Counted from the first letter of the stretch, positions 24,809-33,899 are shown. The stretch is 64,000 nucleotides of DNA from Gp6-AA40 sp036802945 (GCA_036802945.1 DAIRVG010000011.1:8890-72889), one strand, 5' to 3'. Numbers and translations: made by a program. Notes: generated from the letters alone by a model not told the origin.

Positions 24809-25732
24809 ATGCGCAAGTTGATCGTGCTGCTCGTCACACTGAGCGCCTCCATCGGTGTCGCCAGTGTCGCGCGTGGGGGAGGGCAGGACGCGGGAACAGC
24901 GAATGCGCTTCGCGGGGCTATCGACATTCACGTCCATTCCGAGCCGGACAGCCGCCCGCGGTCCGTCGATGCCGTCGAAGCCGCGAGGCAGGCCAAGGCG
25001 AACGGCATGCGGGCCATCGTCATCAAGAACCACTACGAGTTCACGTCGGGGCTCGCCTACATCGTCCGTAAGCAGGTGCCGGGGATCGACGTGTTCGGCG
25101 GCGTCGACTTGAACCTCACCGTCGGCGGCATCAACGCGGCCGCCGTCGAGTACATGGCAGCGACAACAGGCGGATTCGGCAAGATGGTCTGGATGCCGAC
25201 GTTCGATGCCGAAAACCAGGTGCGTTTCTCGAAAGAGAACCGCCCGTTTGTCAGTGTGTCGAAGGGCGGAGCGCTCGTTCCGGCGGTGACGGATGTGATT
25301 GCGTCGATTGCGAAGCACAATCTCGTGCTCGCGACCGGACATTCATCCGCGGAGGAAGGGCTCATGCTGTTGCGCGAAGGACGCCGGCAGGGCGTGCGAC
25401 AGATGGTTGTGACGCACGCGATGAACGAGCCGATCGTGATGAGCGTGCCGCAGATGCAGGAGGCGGCCAAGCTCGGCGCCTTCATCGAATTCGTCGGCGG
25501 AAACGTCGGCGATCAGGGCGGCCCGGCTCGGATGGACCGGTTCGCGGACGCCATCAAGAAGATCGGTCCCGAGTTCTGCATCCTGTCATCGGACCTCGGT
25601 CAGAGGGGCAACCCTTTGCCGGCGCCCGGCTTCGGCGCTTTCCTCGCCGCGATGCGGGCGAGAGGCCTTTCCGAGCAGGACGTCGATCGCATGTCCCGGC
25701 GCAACCCCGCGACGTTGCTGGGACTGCAGTAG
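24809..25732 (+). CDS. Exported DUF6282 metal-dependent hydrolase-like protein
   Basis: ATG 24809 follows GGAGGAG and gives 307 residues with a leader to about ARGGG. The barrel begins GAIDIHVHSEPDSRPRS (HxH as in PHP/amidohydrolase folds) and has AIVIKNHYEFTSGLA, FGGVDLNLTVGGIN, VLATGHSSAEE, VVTHAMNEP and ILSSDLGQ. The Asp of SSDLGQ sits where amidohydrolases have their catalytic Asp. This matches the DUF6282 family. Reaction unknown. Confidence 0.75.
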   Translation: MRKLIVLLVTLSASIGVASVARGGGQDAGTANALRGAIDIHVHSEPDSRPRSVDAVEAARQAKANGMRAIVIKNHYEFTSGLAYIVRKQVPGIDVFGGVDLNLTVGGINAAAVEYMAATTGGFGKMVWMPTFDAENQVRFSKENRPFVSVSKGGALVPAVTDVIASIAKHNLVLATGHSSAEEGLMLLREGRRQGVRQMVVTHAMNEPIVMSVPQMQEAAKLGAFIEFVGGNVGDQGGPARMDRFADAIKKIGPEFCILSSDLGQRGNPLPAPGFGAFLAAMRARGLSEQDVDRMSRRNPATLLGLQ

Positions 25733-25823
25733 CATCGCGAAAGGGAAAGGTAAGCGCGGCGCGTCGCGTTGTGCCCACGTGCTACGATCCGCCCTTATCT
25801 CCTGCCATCGATCGGAGGATTCA

Positions 25824-26810
25824 ATGAACGTGCCGCGCTCTCGTTTAATCGCCGCTGCCGCCGTGGCTTGTCTCGTGATAGCGCTGGCGTCGGTCGCGGC
25901 GCTGGCGCAAGGCAGCGGTCCTTGGACGGTCAAGGGCATGATTCCGTACGACCGCGCTGAGATTGCGATGGCGGCCGTAAATGGAAAGATCTACGTGATC
26001 TCTGGCCAGTCGCGCGGTGTCGACGCCAACGCGTTCAACCAGGAATACGACCCGGCCACCGGCAACTGGCGCGAGATCGCGCTGATGCCGGCGATCGCCT
26101 CGCACGCCGGCGGCGTGGCACTGAACGGCAAGGTCTATGTCGTGGGCGCCTTCCTCGCCAACGTGCACGTCGGCGCCGTCGATCGCGTATTCGAGTACGA
26201 CCCGGCCACCGATATGTGGAAGGCGATGGCCCCTCTTTTCGCGCCGCGCGGCGCCGTTGGCGTCGTCGTGCTTGACGGAAAGATCCACGCGATCGGCGGG
26301 CGTGACCCGCAGCTCCGCACGGTGTCCACGCATGAGGTCTACGATCCGGCCACCAACAAATGGACGATTGCCGCCGCGCTGCCCATACCGCGCGATCACC
26401 TAGGCATCGCCGTTCTCGGCGGAAAGATTCATGTCTTCGGCGGAAGGCTGGGGCCGACCCCAGAGCGGAGCGGACGTCACGACGTCTACGATCCGGCAAC
26501 GGATACGTGGACGACGGCCGCACCGCTGCTGACGCCGCGCAGCGCGGGCGTCTCGTTCGTGCAGGGCGGGCGCATCGTCTACGCGGGCGGCGAGTGCAAG
26601 GACCCGCAGACAAGCACCACCTTCAACGAGGCCGAGGTTTACGATCCGGCGACAAACAAGTGGACGGCCCTTCCAGCGCTGCCGGTCGGACGTCATGCGG
26701 GCGCCGCCGTCGTCGTCGGCGATCAGGCCTACGTCATCGGCGGCAACAACGGCTGCGGCGGAAATCGTGCGGCGAGGGAGATCCTGACGTTTCGGCTGCC
26801 TGCATCGTAG
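25824..26810 (+). CDS. Exported kelch-repeat propeller protein
   Basis: ATG 25824 follows GGAGG; 328 residues with a leader ending ALAQGS. Six kelch blades are visible, each with a Gly pair and a YDPAT(N/D/G)xW turn: YDPATGNWREIALMP, YDPATDMWKAMAPL, YDPATNKWTIAAALP, YDPATDTWTTAAPL and YDPATNKWTALPALP. The double-Gly strands read VYVVGAF, IHAIGGR, IHVFGGR, IVYAGGE and AYVIGGN. A general binding propeller, probably periplasmic; partner unknown. Confidence 0.85.
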   Translation: MNVPRSRLIAAAAVACLVIALASVAALAQGSGPWTVKGMIPYDRAEIAMAAVNGKIYVISGQSRGVDANAFNQEYDPATGNWREIALMPAIASHAGGVALNGKVYVVGAFLANVHVGAVDRVFEYDPATDMWKAMAPLFAPRGAVGVVVLDGKIHAIGGRDPQLRTVSTHEVYDPATNKWTIAAALPIPRDHLGIAVLGGKIHVFGGRLGPTPERSGRHDVYDPATDTWTTAAPLLTPRSAGVSFVQGGRIVYAGGECKDPQTSTTFNEAEVYDPATNKWTALPALPVGRHAGAAVVVGDQAYVIGGNNGCGGNRAAREILTFRLPAS

Positions 26811-26811
26811 A

Positions 26812-26831
26812 GGCGGACCTTTAGGTCCGCC
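26812..26831. repeat. Perfect hairpin, 9-bp stem
   Basis: GGCGGACCT-TT-AGGTCCGCC lies immediately after the kelch stop and 20 nt before the next start. It is nearly identical to the units at 16387 and 16433, which are 10 kb away. Confidence 0.8.
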
Positions 26832-26851
26832 CAAGGAACCGGCGACCGCGC

Positions 26852-27406
26852 ATGAATTGCTTTACGCACGACAGGACGACCGCAATTGGCCTCTGCGTCG
26901 TATGCCAGAAGGCGATCTGCCGCGACTGCGTGGGCCGCGATGCGCCACGTTTGATCTGCAAATCATGCGCGGCAGGGAACGCGACGCTGGGATTTGAATA
27001 CACGTCGTCCGCGACCCTCGCGGGCTGGCCTCTCATTCACGTCTGCGCTGGCATCGACGCGGTGACGATGCGCCCGAAGGTTGCCAGAGGCGTCATTGCG
27101 ATCGGGAATATCGCGGTCGGCGGCTTGGCTGTCGGTGGTTTGGCGTGCGGACTGCTCACAATCGGTGGTCTGTCGGTCGGGATCCTGGCCGCGTTCGGGG
27201 GTGCAGCGCTAGGGCTTGGACTCTCGATGGGCGGGTTCGCAGTGGGGTCCGTCGCGGTAGGTGGCGCGGCGATTGGGCTTCTGTACGCCATCGGTGGAGT
27301 GGCGCTGGGGCCTGCGGTGATCAACGGACAGCATTGCGACGCCGCGGCGCGCGAGTTCGTGCTCCGCTGGCTCAGCGAAGCAGCCCTCCCGCCGACGTGC
27401 CAGTGA
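26852..27406 (+). CDS. B-box-like zinc finger joined to Gly-rich hydrophobic repeats
   Basis: A 184-residue protein. Residues 1-41 carry a B-box-like zinc finger with Cys/His spaced as CFTHDRTT, CVVC, CRDC and CKSC. Residues about 80-152 are a run of short repeats with the pattern hydrophobic-x-hydrophobic-Gly-Gly (GGLAVGGLACGLL, GGLSVGILA, GGFAVGSVAVGGAA, GGVALG). These could be a membrane-associated or beta-helix-like stack. No signal peptide. Function unknown. The CMD-family gene follows directly. Confidence 0.65.
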   Translation: MNCFTHDRTTAIGLCVVCQKAICRDCVGRDAPRLICKSCAAGNATLGFEYTSSATLAGWPLIHVCAGIDAVTMRPKVARGVIAIGNIAVGGLAVGGLACGLLTIGGLSVGILAAFGGAALGLGLSMGGFAVGSVAVGGAAIGLLYAIGGVALGPAVINGQHCDAAAREFVLRWLSEAALPPTCQ

Positions 27407-27426
27407 TCACGGGAGATTCGAGCTGG

Positions 27427-28101
27427 ATGCTGCCCGACGTTGCGCGACATGAACGCGGCCTCGACATGCTTCTGCGGATCGGCGGGCCGCAGGCTGCGGC
27501 GCCAATCACCGCGATGAACGACATCGCTCCCGATCTCGTTCGATTCGCCATCGACTTCGCCTATGGCGAGGTCCTGTCGCGTCCCGGACTCGATCTCAAG
27601 ATGCGCCAGCTATGCACCGTTGCTGCTCTCAGCGCGATGGGCACTGCGACGCCGCAGTTGAAATGGCACATCGACGGCGCATTGAACGTCGGATGGGCGC
27701 CGTCGGACATTCTCGATGCCGTGATGCTCGGCGCGGTCAACACCGGATCCGCGGCGGTCGGTCGCAGCCTGAGCACGGCTCGGGAGGTGTTCGAGGCACG
27801 CGGTGCCGGCGCGGAGGACGTCGCCGCGCTCGACGATGCGAGCGCGAGGTGGTGCGAGATTCCGCCGGTATTCGAGAGTCTCGAGCTGGACCAGAGGACA
27901 AAGGCCTTGATTTCGATCGCGGCGCTCACCGCCGTGGCCAATGCACCGGCGCGGCTCAGGGCGCACATACGGGCTGCGCTCGACGCTGGTGCGTCGCGCG
28001 ACCAGGTCATCGAAGTGATCGAGCAGATGGCTGTCTACGCAGGATTCCCGGCGGCGCTGAACGGGATTGCCGCCGCGCGCGACGCGTTCGAGGGACAGTA
28101 A
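27427..28101 (+). CDS. Carboxymuconolactone decarboxylase (CMD) family protein, two CMD units
   Basis: 224 residues from ATG 27427 with GGGAG upstream; GTG 27403, overlapping the previous stop, is an alternative. Two CMD-like helical units are present: KMRQLCTVAALSAMGTATPQ followed by LKWHIDGALNVG, and KALISIAALTAVANAPARLR followed by AHIRAALDAGAS. Only the first keeps a Cys and a His in the area where peroxidatic CMD proteins have CxxC-H, so the classical CxxC redox pair is absent. More like the PcaC decarboxylase type. Cytoplasmic. Confidence 0.75.
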   Translation: MLPDVARHERGLDMLLRIGGPQAAAPITAMNDIAPDLVRFAIDFAYGEVLSRPGLDLKMRQLCTVAALSAMGTATPQLKWHIDGALNVGWAPSDILDAVMLGAVNTGSAAVGRSLSTAREVFEARGAGAEDVAALDDASARWCEIPPVFESLELDQRTKALISIAALTAVANAPARLRAHIRAALDAGASRDQVIEVIEQMAVYAGFPAALNGIAAARDAFEGQ

Positions 28102-28122
28102 GTATCGAGGGAGATCCGACTG

Positions 28123-28548
28123 ATGGGAACCGATGAGAACAAGGTCATTGTCCGCCGCTTCATCGACGAGGTCTTCGTGAAGGGAAACGTCGACGCGGTC
28201 GACAAGCTGGTCGCGCACGACTTCGTGCCGCACAGCTGGTCGTCGGTGGCACCGGGGACCGATAGCCTGAAGCAGGCGGTCAAACGGGTGTCCGCCGGAC
28301 TCTCCGGTGTCAGCATGAAGATCGAGGACATGATCTCCCAGGACGACAAGGTGGCCGTTCGGCTCACCGCGCATGCTACGCACCAGGGCGATTTCATGGG
28401 CCTTCCCGCGACGGGGAAGTCGTACACGATCTCCGAAACACACATCTTCCACATACGCGACGGAAAGATCGCAGAGCACTGGCGTGACGCCGACATGCTG
28501 GGCCTGATGCAGCAGCTCGGCGCGCTTCCTGAACCATCAAAAAAATGA
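28123..28548 (+). CDS. SnoaL-like / ester-cyclase family protein
   Basis: 141 residues from ATG 28123 behind GAGGGAG. The pattern NKVIVRRFIDEVFVKGNVDA, LVAHDFVPHS, VKRVSAGLSGVSMKIEDMIS, VAVRLTAHATHQGDFMG and IFHIRDGKIAEHWRDAD is typical of the NTF2-like SnoaL polyketide-cyclase group. The His-Trp and Asp residues near the end line the pocket in relatives. Cytoplasmic. The next gene starts in the stop codon (ATGA overlap), so translation is coupled. Confidence 0.85.
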   Translation: MGTDENKVIVRRFIDEVFVKGNVDAVDKLVAHDFVPHSWSSVAPGTDSLKQAVKRVSAGLSGVSMKIEDMISQDDKVAVRLTAHATHQGDFMGLPATGKSYTISETHIFHIRDGKIAEHWRDADMLGLMQQLGALPEPSKK

Positions 28549-29204
28549 AGCTGTCCGCCACCGCCGTCATCGGCGCGATCGCAGTGATCGCAACGATGTC
28601 GGTGTTTGCGGTGGTTCGGTGGCACGCAGCGCGGACGGCCATCGATGCGGGGTTCTGGTACGACGACGGCTCGTTTGCACTTTCGGCGGACGACACCGCG
28701 AAAATCGGCGGGCCGCTCACTGCGCAGGAGATGGCGACGATCAGGCAGTTATCGAGGGCGGAGGTCGAACGCGCGCTTGCCGATCTTCGAATCAACGTCA
28801 CCGAAAACCGGAACGCGTTCTGGAGGGTGTCTGTCGTCGGCACGACCCGAATTAATCCGACGTTCAAGTACCCGTTCGCGGCGGCCGGCGAATCGCACGT
28901 CTTCGGCCCGCTGGGAAGCTGGGGCTCAGTCGGGTTCCTCATACTCGCGCACAACGCGATCGAGTACGCGCCGCCATCGGCATCACGCCAGGACATCGTC
29001 GCCGGGATCGGACGCGGCGTCGGGCGTGCGGCGGTTCATGAATTCGCCCACCAGGTTCTTGGCGTCGACAACCTCACGAATATCGATAACCGCACCGACG
29101 ACACCAGCTACGAATATGGCAACGCCGACCGGCCATCGCAGTACTACGGGGAGTTGCGCTGGACCACGGCGTGGCCGGTCTTGCGGCAGAAGTTCGGAAG
29201 GTAA
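28545..29204 (+). CDS. Membrane-anchored protein with an HExxH motif
   Basis: A 219-residue protein overlapping the SnoaL-like gene by 4 bp. One N-terminal hydrophobic helix (AVIGAIAVIATMSVFAVVRW) would anchor or export it. Near the C-terminus, AAVHEFAHQVLGVDNLTNID contains a zincin-type HExxH with an Asp six residues on. This suggests a zinc-dependent peptidase-like fold, but spacing does not match the metzincin HExxHxxGxxH rule. I recognise no named family. Confidence 0.55.
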   Translation: MKLSATAVIGAIAVIATMSVFAVVRWHAARTAIDAGFWYDDGSFALSADDTAKIGGPLTAQEMATIRQLSRAEVERALADLRINVTENRNAFWRVSVVGTTRINPTFKYPFAAAGESHVFGPLGSWGSVGFLILAHNAIEYAPPSASRQDIVAGIGRGVGRAAVHEFAHQVLGVDNLTNIDNRTDDTSYEYGNADRPSQYYGELRWTTAWPVLRQKFGR

Positions 29205-29339
29205 GATAACGCTCGCAACTGGAGGCCTGGTGGCCTGACTATTCCGAATTACTACCGGGCCGCTCCGTTGTCGCGGCCCGCAGATCGCGCTCGGAGGCCT
29301 GTTATGACTAGTACTCAATCAGTCCGGACGGTCCACTAG

Positions 29340-29906
29340 ATGGTCTCCCTGATGTCACTCTGGCTCCCTATCGTTGCGTCCGCGGTCGGTGTGTTCTTCG
29401 TCAGCTTCATCACACACACGGTGTTGCCGTATCACCGCAGCGACGTGCTGAAGCTGTCTGGCGCCAAGGAAGATGAGATTCTCGACGCGCTGCGGCGCAT
29501 CAGCGTGCCGCCCGGCGACTACGCCGCGCCGCACGCCGGGTCCGCGGCGGGCATGAACGATCCCGCGTTCATCGCCAAGGCGACGAAAGGCCCGCTGGCG
29601 TTCATGACGATCGCACCCGGCGCGTCACCGTCGATGGGGCCGTCCCTCGCCCGCTGGTTTGTGTACTGCGTCGTCGTCGGCGTCTTCGTGGCGTACGTCG
29701 CCGGACTGGTGTTTGGACCGGGTGCTGATTTCATGGGCGTGTTGCGCGTCGTCAGCACGGTTGCGTTCATGGCGTACGCGCTGGCACTGCCGCAGCATTC
29801 CATCTGGTACCGGCGGAGCTGGGCAACGACGATGAAATCGGTGTTCGACGGCCTGATTTACGGCCTGGTCACGGGCGCGGCCTTCGCGTGGCTGTGGCCC
29901 AAATGA
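29340..29906 (+). CDS. Hypothetical membrane protein
   Basis: A 188-residue protein with an N-terminal hydrophobic segment (LPIVASAVGVFFVSFITHTV), a central soluble part with LKLSGAKEDEILDALRRI, and three C-terminal helices (WFVYCVVVGVFVAYVAGLV, VVSTVAFMAYALALPQ and GLIYGLVTGAAFAWLW). Similar proteins of about this size are common in Acidobacteria, but no function is known. ATG 29340 and ATG 29352 are both possible. The preceding 135 bp show nothing I can name. Confidence 0.6.
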   Translation: MVSLMSLWLPIVASAVGVFFVSFITHTVLPYHRSDVLKLSGAKEDEILDALRRISVPPGDYAAPHAGSAAGMNDPAFIAKATKGPLAFMTIAPGASPSMGPSLARWFVYCVVVGVFVAYVAGLVFGPGADFMGVLRVVSTVAFMAYALALPQHSIWYRRSWATTMKSVFDGLIYGLVTGAAFAWLWPK

Positions 29907-29938
29907 GCTAACATTCGACCATTCGAATTTCGAGTCTT

Positions 29939-30031
29939 TAACCACGATGGTCACGATGATCTCGAAGGACACGAACATCGAATTGTTTATTGTTTTCGTG
30001 ACCGTCGTTTTCTTCGTGAACTTCGTGGTTA
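29939..30031. repeat. CCACGAAGG-type inverted repeat
   Basis: The left arm starts TAACCACGATGGTCACGA and the right arm ends TTCGTGAACTTCGTGGTTA. The outer 19 bp pair with few mismatches around a loop of about 50 nt. It lies in the intergenic region before the 30061 gene. Confidence 0.75.
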
Positions 30032-30060
30032 GTTCATAAAACGTCTGACAGGAGAGATGA

Positions 30061-32172
30061 ATGTCGAGGACCATCCGTCGAGCCGCCTCTCTCACCCTCG
30101 TGCTGGTCGCCGCAACGCTCGCGCTGCCGTCATCGGCCGACGCTCGCGTGAAAAAGATCGTCGTCGAAAAGAAGGTGTCGCCCGCCTTCGACGGCGCGTC
30201 GTTTGGTCCAGCCGGCCCGTATGAAACGCTCGCAGGCCGTGCCTTCGGTGAGCTCGATCCCAAGGATCCGCGCAACGCGCTCATCACCGACATCACGCTG
30301 GCACCGAAAAATGCCGCCGGCATGGTCGAGTACGTGGCGAGCTTTTACGTCGTGAAGCCGATCGACATGTCGAAGGCGAGCCGTCTGATGTGGCAGGACG
30401 CGCCGAACCGCGGCGGACGCATAACCATCGGCGTTCCCGAGCGCAACTTCGGCGACATCGGGCTGAGCAGCGGCTGGCAGGGCGACAATTCTGGCCGCAC
30501 GGTGCCCGGTCCGGACAATGACTGGGTTGTCGTACCGATCGCGAAGAACGCGGACGGCTCGCCAGTCAGCGGTCTGGTCATCGGCCGCATCGTCAACTTG
30601 GGCGGCGTCAACTCGCAGCCGATGATCGTCAACGCCAACCCGGTGCCCTACAAGCCCGTCACTCTCGATACATCGAAGGCGACGTTGACGACGCACACGG
30701 CGGAGACGGTTGACGGAAAGATCATCGGCGAAGCAAAGATCGCGAGCAGCGATTGGGCGTGGGCGAAGTGCAGCGCCGAGAATCCGTTCCCCGGCACGCC
30801 GGACCCGACGCAGATCTGCGTCAAGGGGGGCTTCAATCCGAAGCTCCTGTACCAGGTCGTCTTCACGTCAAACGACGCGTACGTCCTCGGGATCGGCTTT
30901 GCCGCCTTCCGCGACGTGGCATCGTTCTTCAAATACGCGACCAAGGACGACGAGGGTACCGCGAATCCCATCGGCGGCCAGGTGTCGTGGGTGATCAACC
31001 GTGGTCAATCACAGGCCGGCAACTTCATCCGCCAGCTCATTGCCCTCGGTTTCACGCAGGACGAGTCGAGCAGGCAGGTGTACGACGGCGCATGGCCGGT
31101 TATCGCGGGGAAGCGCATCTCGCTGAACGTGCGGTTCGCGCTACCGGACGGCGCCCAGAAGCTCTATGAATCGGGTGGCGAGGGAGCGCAGTGGTGGGGC
31201 GACTACCCGGATACCGTGCGCGGCCTTCCGGCCAAGGGCATCCTCGATCGCTGCACGGCCAGCAAGACCTGCCCGAAGGTGATCGAGCACTACGGATCTG
31301 CGGAAGCGTGGGCGCTCAATCTCAGCCCGGCCCTCGTCGGCACCAGCGCCGACAAGGACATTCCGGTTCCGGCAAACGTGCGGCGCTACTACATCCCGAG
31401 CACCGCCCACGGCGGCGGGCAGGGCGGATTCACCGTGATGGCTGCGGCGCCGCCCGCGTGCCCGGGTCCGAATTTCGGCACCGGCATACTCGCCGGCAAT
31501 CCCGTTCCGCACGCGGATACCGTGAACGCGCTCCGGTTTCATTTCCGCAACTGGGTCATGAAGGACATTGCACCGCCTGCGAGCAAGTATCCGACGCTGG
31601 CCGGGGGCTTCCTGGTCGACCCGACGAAAGAGGCGACCGGATTTCCCACGATTCCCGGGCTGCCCGCCACTGCGCCAACGGGGATGATCAATGCCGGCCT
31701 CGACTACGACTGGGGGCCGGAGTTCAATTATGTCGACGGGTCAGGCGTTCGCTCGAAGGTGCCTCCAACCATCAAGCGCGTGATCAAGATGAAGGTGCCG
31801 CGCGTCGATGCCGATGGCAACGAGCTTGGCGGCGTCCCCGTCGTGCTGCGTGATGCGCCGCTCGGGACTTACCTTGGCTGGAACATTGTTGCCGCCGGTT
31901 TCCACCAGGGGAAGATCTGCAACTACGCTGCGGGGATGATCCCGTTTGCGAGGACCAAGGCTGAGCGGACCGCCAACAGCGATCCGCGCCTGTCGCTCGA
32001 GGAACGCTACAGGGACCACGCGGGCTACGTCGAGGCGGTGAAGTCTGCCGCGGCGAAGGCGGTTGCGCAGGGCTTCCTGTTGCAGCCGGATGCGGACAAG
32101 CTCGTGTCGCAGGCAGCTGCGAGCAACGTACTGTCGGCGCAGACGACGGCGAGCAACGAGCTCTCTCGCTAG
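30061..32172 (+). CDS. Exported alpha/beta-hydrolase-domain (Abhydrolase_10-like) protein
   Basis: A 703-residue protein from ATG 30061 behind AGGAGAG with a signal peptide to about SADA. It matches the large Abhydrolase_10-like proteins: ARVKKIVVEKKVSPAFDGAS, GPYETLAGRAFGELDPKDP, the long block with SWVINRGQSQAGNFIRQL (GxSQxG-type nucleophile elbow, Ser about residue 320), and a C-terminal DPRLSLEERYRDHAGYVEAV. The probable role is hydrolysis of an ester or related bond in the periplasm. A paralogue is at 52587 with the same domain order. Confidence 0.75.
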   Translation: MSRTIRRAASLTLVLVAATLALPSSADARVKKIVVEKKVSPAFDGASFGPAGPYETLAGRAFGELDPKDPRNALITDITLAPKNAAGMVEYVASFYVVKPIDMSKASRLMWQDAPNRGGRITIGVPERNFGDIGLSSGWQGDNSGRTVPGPDNDWVVVPIAKNADGSPVSGLVIGRIVNLGGVNSQPMIVNANPVPYKPVTLDTSKATLTTHTAETVDGKIIGEAKIASSDWAWAKCSAENPFPGTPDPTQICVKGGFNPKLLYQVVFTSNDAYVLGIGFAAFRDVASFFKYATKDDEGTANPIGGQVSWVINRGQSQAGNFIRQLIALGFTQDESSRQVYDGAWPVIAGKRISLNVRFALPDGAQKLYESGGEGAQWWGDYPDTVRGLPAKGILDRCTASKTCPKVIEHYGSAEAWALNLSPALVGTSADKDIPVPANVRRYYIPSTAHGGGQGGFTVMAAAPPACPGPNFGTGILAGNPVPHADTVNALRFHFRNWVMKDIAPPASKYPTLAGGFLVDPTKEATGFPTIPGLPATAPTGMINAGLDYDWGPEFNYVDGSGVRSKVPPTIKRVIKMKVPRVDADGNELGGVPVVLRDAPLGTYLGWNIVAAGFHQGKICNYAAGMIPFARTKAERTANSDPRLSLEERYRDHAGYVEAVKSAAAKAVAQGFLLQPDADKLVSQAAASNVLSAQTTASNELSR

Positions 32173-32180
32173 GAAGCGGC

Positions 32181-32235
32181 GCGGACCCTTCGGGTCCGCG
32201 GAAGTAACTCGGGGGCCGGCCGCCGTGGCCGGCCC
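32181..32235. repeat. Two adjacent perfect hairpins
   Basis: 32181-32199 is GCGGACCC-TTC-GGGTCCGC (8-bp stem). 32213-32235 is GGGCCGGCC-GCCGT-GGCCGGCCC (9-bp stem). Both lie between the 30061 stop and the nucleotidase start. No T-tract follows. Confidence 0.75.
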
Positions 32236-32243
32236 TCGTGTTG

Positions 32244-32249
32244 TACGCT
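32244..32249 (+). promoter_or_regulatory. Putative leaderless -10 element (TACGCT)
   Basis: TACGCT ends 6 nt before ATG 32256 with no Shine-Dalgarno sequence in between. Compare 4476, 10496, 57660 and 62102. Confidence 0.4.
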
Positions 32250-32255
32250 TGAATC

Positions 32256-33899
32256 ATGCGCCGCTCCACCTGCATTGCGCTGACGTTCGTCGTTGCCCTC
32301 ATCGGGTCGAGTCATCCCCGGACAGCCGGACGTGCGTGGCTCACGGTTCTCTCCACCACCGATCTCCACGGCAACCTGCTCCCGATCGATTACTACACGG
32401 ACGCGCCGGACGCTCGCGGCCTCGCGAAGGTGGCGACGCTCGTGCGGCAGGCGCGCAAGGAGAATCCGGCCGGCACGCTGCTTTTGGATTCGGGAGACGT
32501 CATCCAGGGCTCGCCGATCGAATACGTGCACAACACGATCAACAACGCGCCACCGGACCCGATGATGCGCGCCATGAGTGCCCTCGGGTTCGACGCGATG
32601 GCGGTCGGGAACCACGAATACAACTATGGGCTGAAGGTGCTCGAGAAGGCCCGGAGCGAGGCCGTGTTCCCGTGGCTATCGGCCAACACGTACAAGGCTG
32701 GCACCAACGAGAACTTTCATAGACCGTATCTGCTCAAGGAGGTCAACGGCGTTCGCGTCGGGGTGCTCGGGCTGACGACAGCCGGGATCCCGTCGTGGGA
32801 GAACCCCGAAAACTACGCGGGACTCGAGTTCCGCGAGCCGGTGGTCGAGGCGAAGAAATGGGTGAGCGTGCTCCGGACTCAGGAACGTGCCGACGTCGTC
32901 ATTGTCGCCATGCACATGGGGATGGAGGCGGATCTGCGCACCGGGATTCCGACGCCCGGACAGGTGCCTCATGAAAATGCTGCGCTCGAGATCGCGAGGC
33001 AGGTTCCCGGAGTCGACCTGATCCTGATGGGGCACACACACCGCGAGGTGCCTGGCGTGGTGACCAATGGCGTGCTGCTCGCGCAGGCGAACCTCTGGGG
33101 GCGCCACCTGGCGCGTGCCGACCTCTACCTGGAACAGGATGACAGCGGGCGCTGGCATGTCGTGGCCAGGCAGTCCCGGACGATTCCGGTCACTCCCCAG
33201 ACGGAGACAGACGCAGAGATCGCTTCATTGGCGGCGTCATACGACCGTGAAACACGTGACTGGCTCACCCGCGTCATCGGCGAGTCGGGTGCAGAGCTCA
33301 CGGCCGCCGACGCGCGCGTACGCGACACCGCGATCCTGGATCTGGTGCAGCGAGTGCAGCTCGAAGCAGGCCATGCCGACGTGTCGATGGTCGCGAGCTT
33401 CAACCCGCAGGCCCGCATGCCGAGGGGTCCAGTGAGCGTTCGCGACATCGCTGGACTCTACGTTTATGACAACACCCTCGTGGTGCTTGATGTGACCGGG
33501 GGGCAGCTGAGAGACGCGCTCGAGCACTCAGCGCGCTTTTTCAAGGACTTTGTCCCCGGCCGTACACCGGCGGAGCTGGTGGATGAACGTATCCCGGACT
33601 ACAACTTCGACGTCGCCGAGGGGGTGACCTACGATCTCGACATCTCTCGCCCGCAAGGGCAGCGGATCGTAAACCTGCGCTTTCACGGACAACCGGTGAC
33701 ACCTGCGCAGAGGTTCCGCCTCGCGACCAACAACTACCGCGTGAACGGCGGCGGCGGGTACGTCATGTATCGAGGGGCAACCGAGGTGTATCGCTCGTCG
33801 CAGGAAATCCGGGAGATGATCATCGAGTGGGTCGAGCGGCACCATCAGATTCCCAGCGAGCCGACGAACAATTGGCGAATCGTCACGTCCCCGAACTGA
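32256..33899 (+). CDS. Exported bifunctional metallophosphatase / 5'-nucleotidase
   Basis: A 547-residue protein with a leader. The N-terminal metallophosphatase domain has LSTTDLHGNLLPID (Asp and His metal ligands), LLDSGDVIQGSP, AVGNHEYNYG (GNHE), a VIVAMHMG His block and LMGHTHREVPG (GHTH). The C-terminal 5'-nucleotidase substrate-binding domain (about 330-547) follows with LVVLDVTGGQLRDALEHSA and FRLATNNYRVNGGGGYVMY. The domain order and length match UshA-like enzymes that dephosphorylate nucleotides in the periplasm. Start chosen from the putative leaderless promoter and the leader. Confidence 0.9.
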   Translation: MRRSTCIALTFVVALIGSSHPRTAGRAWLTVLSTTDLHGNLLPIDYYTDAPDARGLAKVATLVRQARKENPAGTLLLDSGDVIQGSPIEYVHNTINNAPPDPMMRAMSALGFDAMAVGNHEYNYGLKVLEKARSEAVFPWLSANTYKAGTNENFHRPYLLKEVNGVRVGVLGLTTAGIPSWENPENYAGLEFREPVVEAKKWVSVLRTQERADVVIVAMHMGMEADLRTGIPTPGQVPHENAALEIARQVPGVDLILMGHTHREVPGVVTNGVLLAQANLWGRHLARADLYLEQDDSGRWHVVARQSRTIPVTPQTETDAEIASLAASYDRETRDWLTRVIGESGAELTAADARVRDTAILDLVQRVQLEAGHADVSMVASFNPQARMPRGPVSVRDIAGLYVYDNTLVVLDVTGGQLRDALEHSARFFKDFVPGRTPAELVDERIPDYNFDVAEGVTYDLDISRPQGQRIVNLRFHGQPVTPAQRFRLATNNYRVNGGGGYVMYRGATEVYRSSQEIREMIIEWVERHHQIPSEPTNNWRIVTSPN

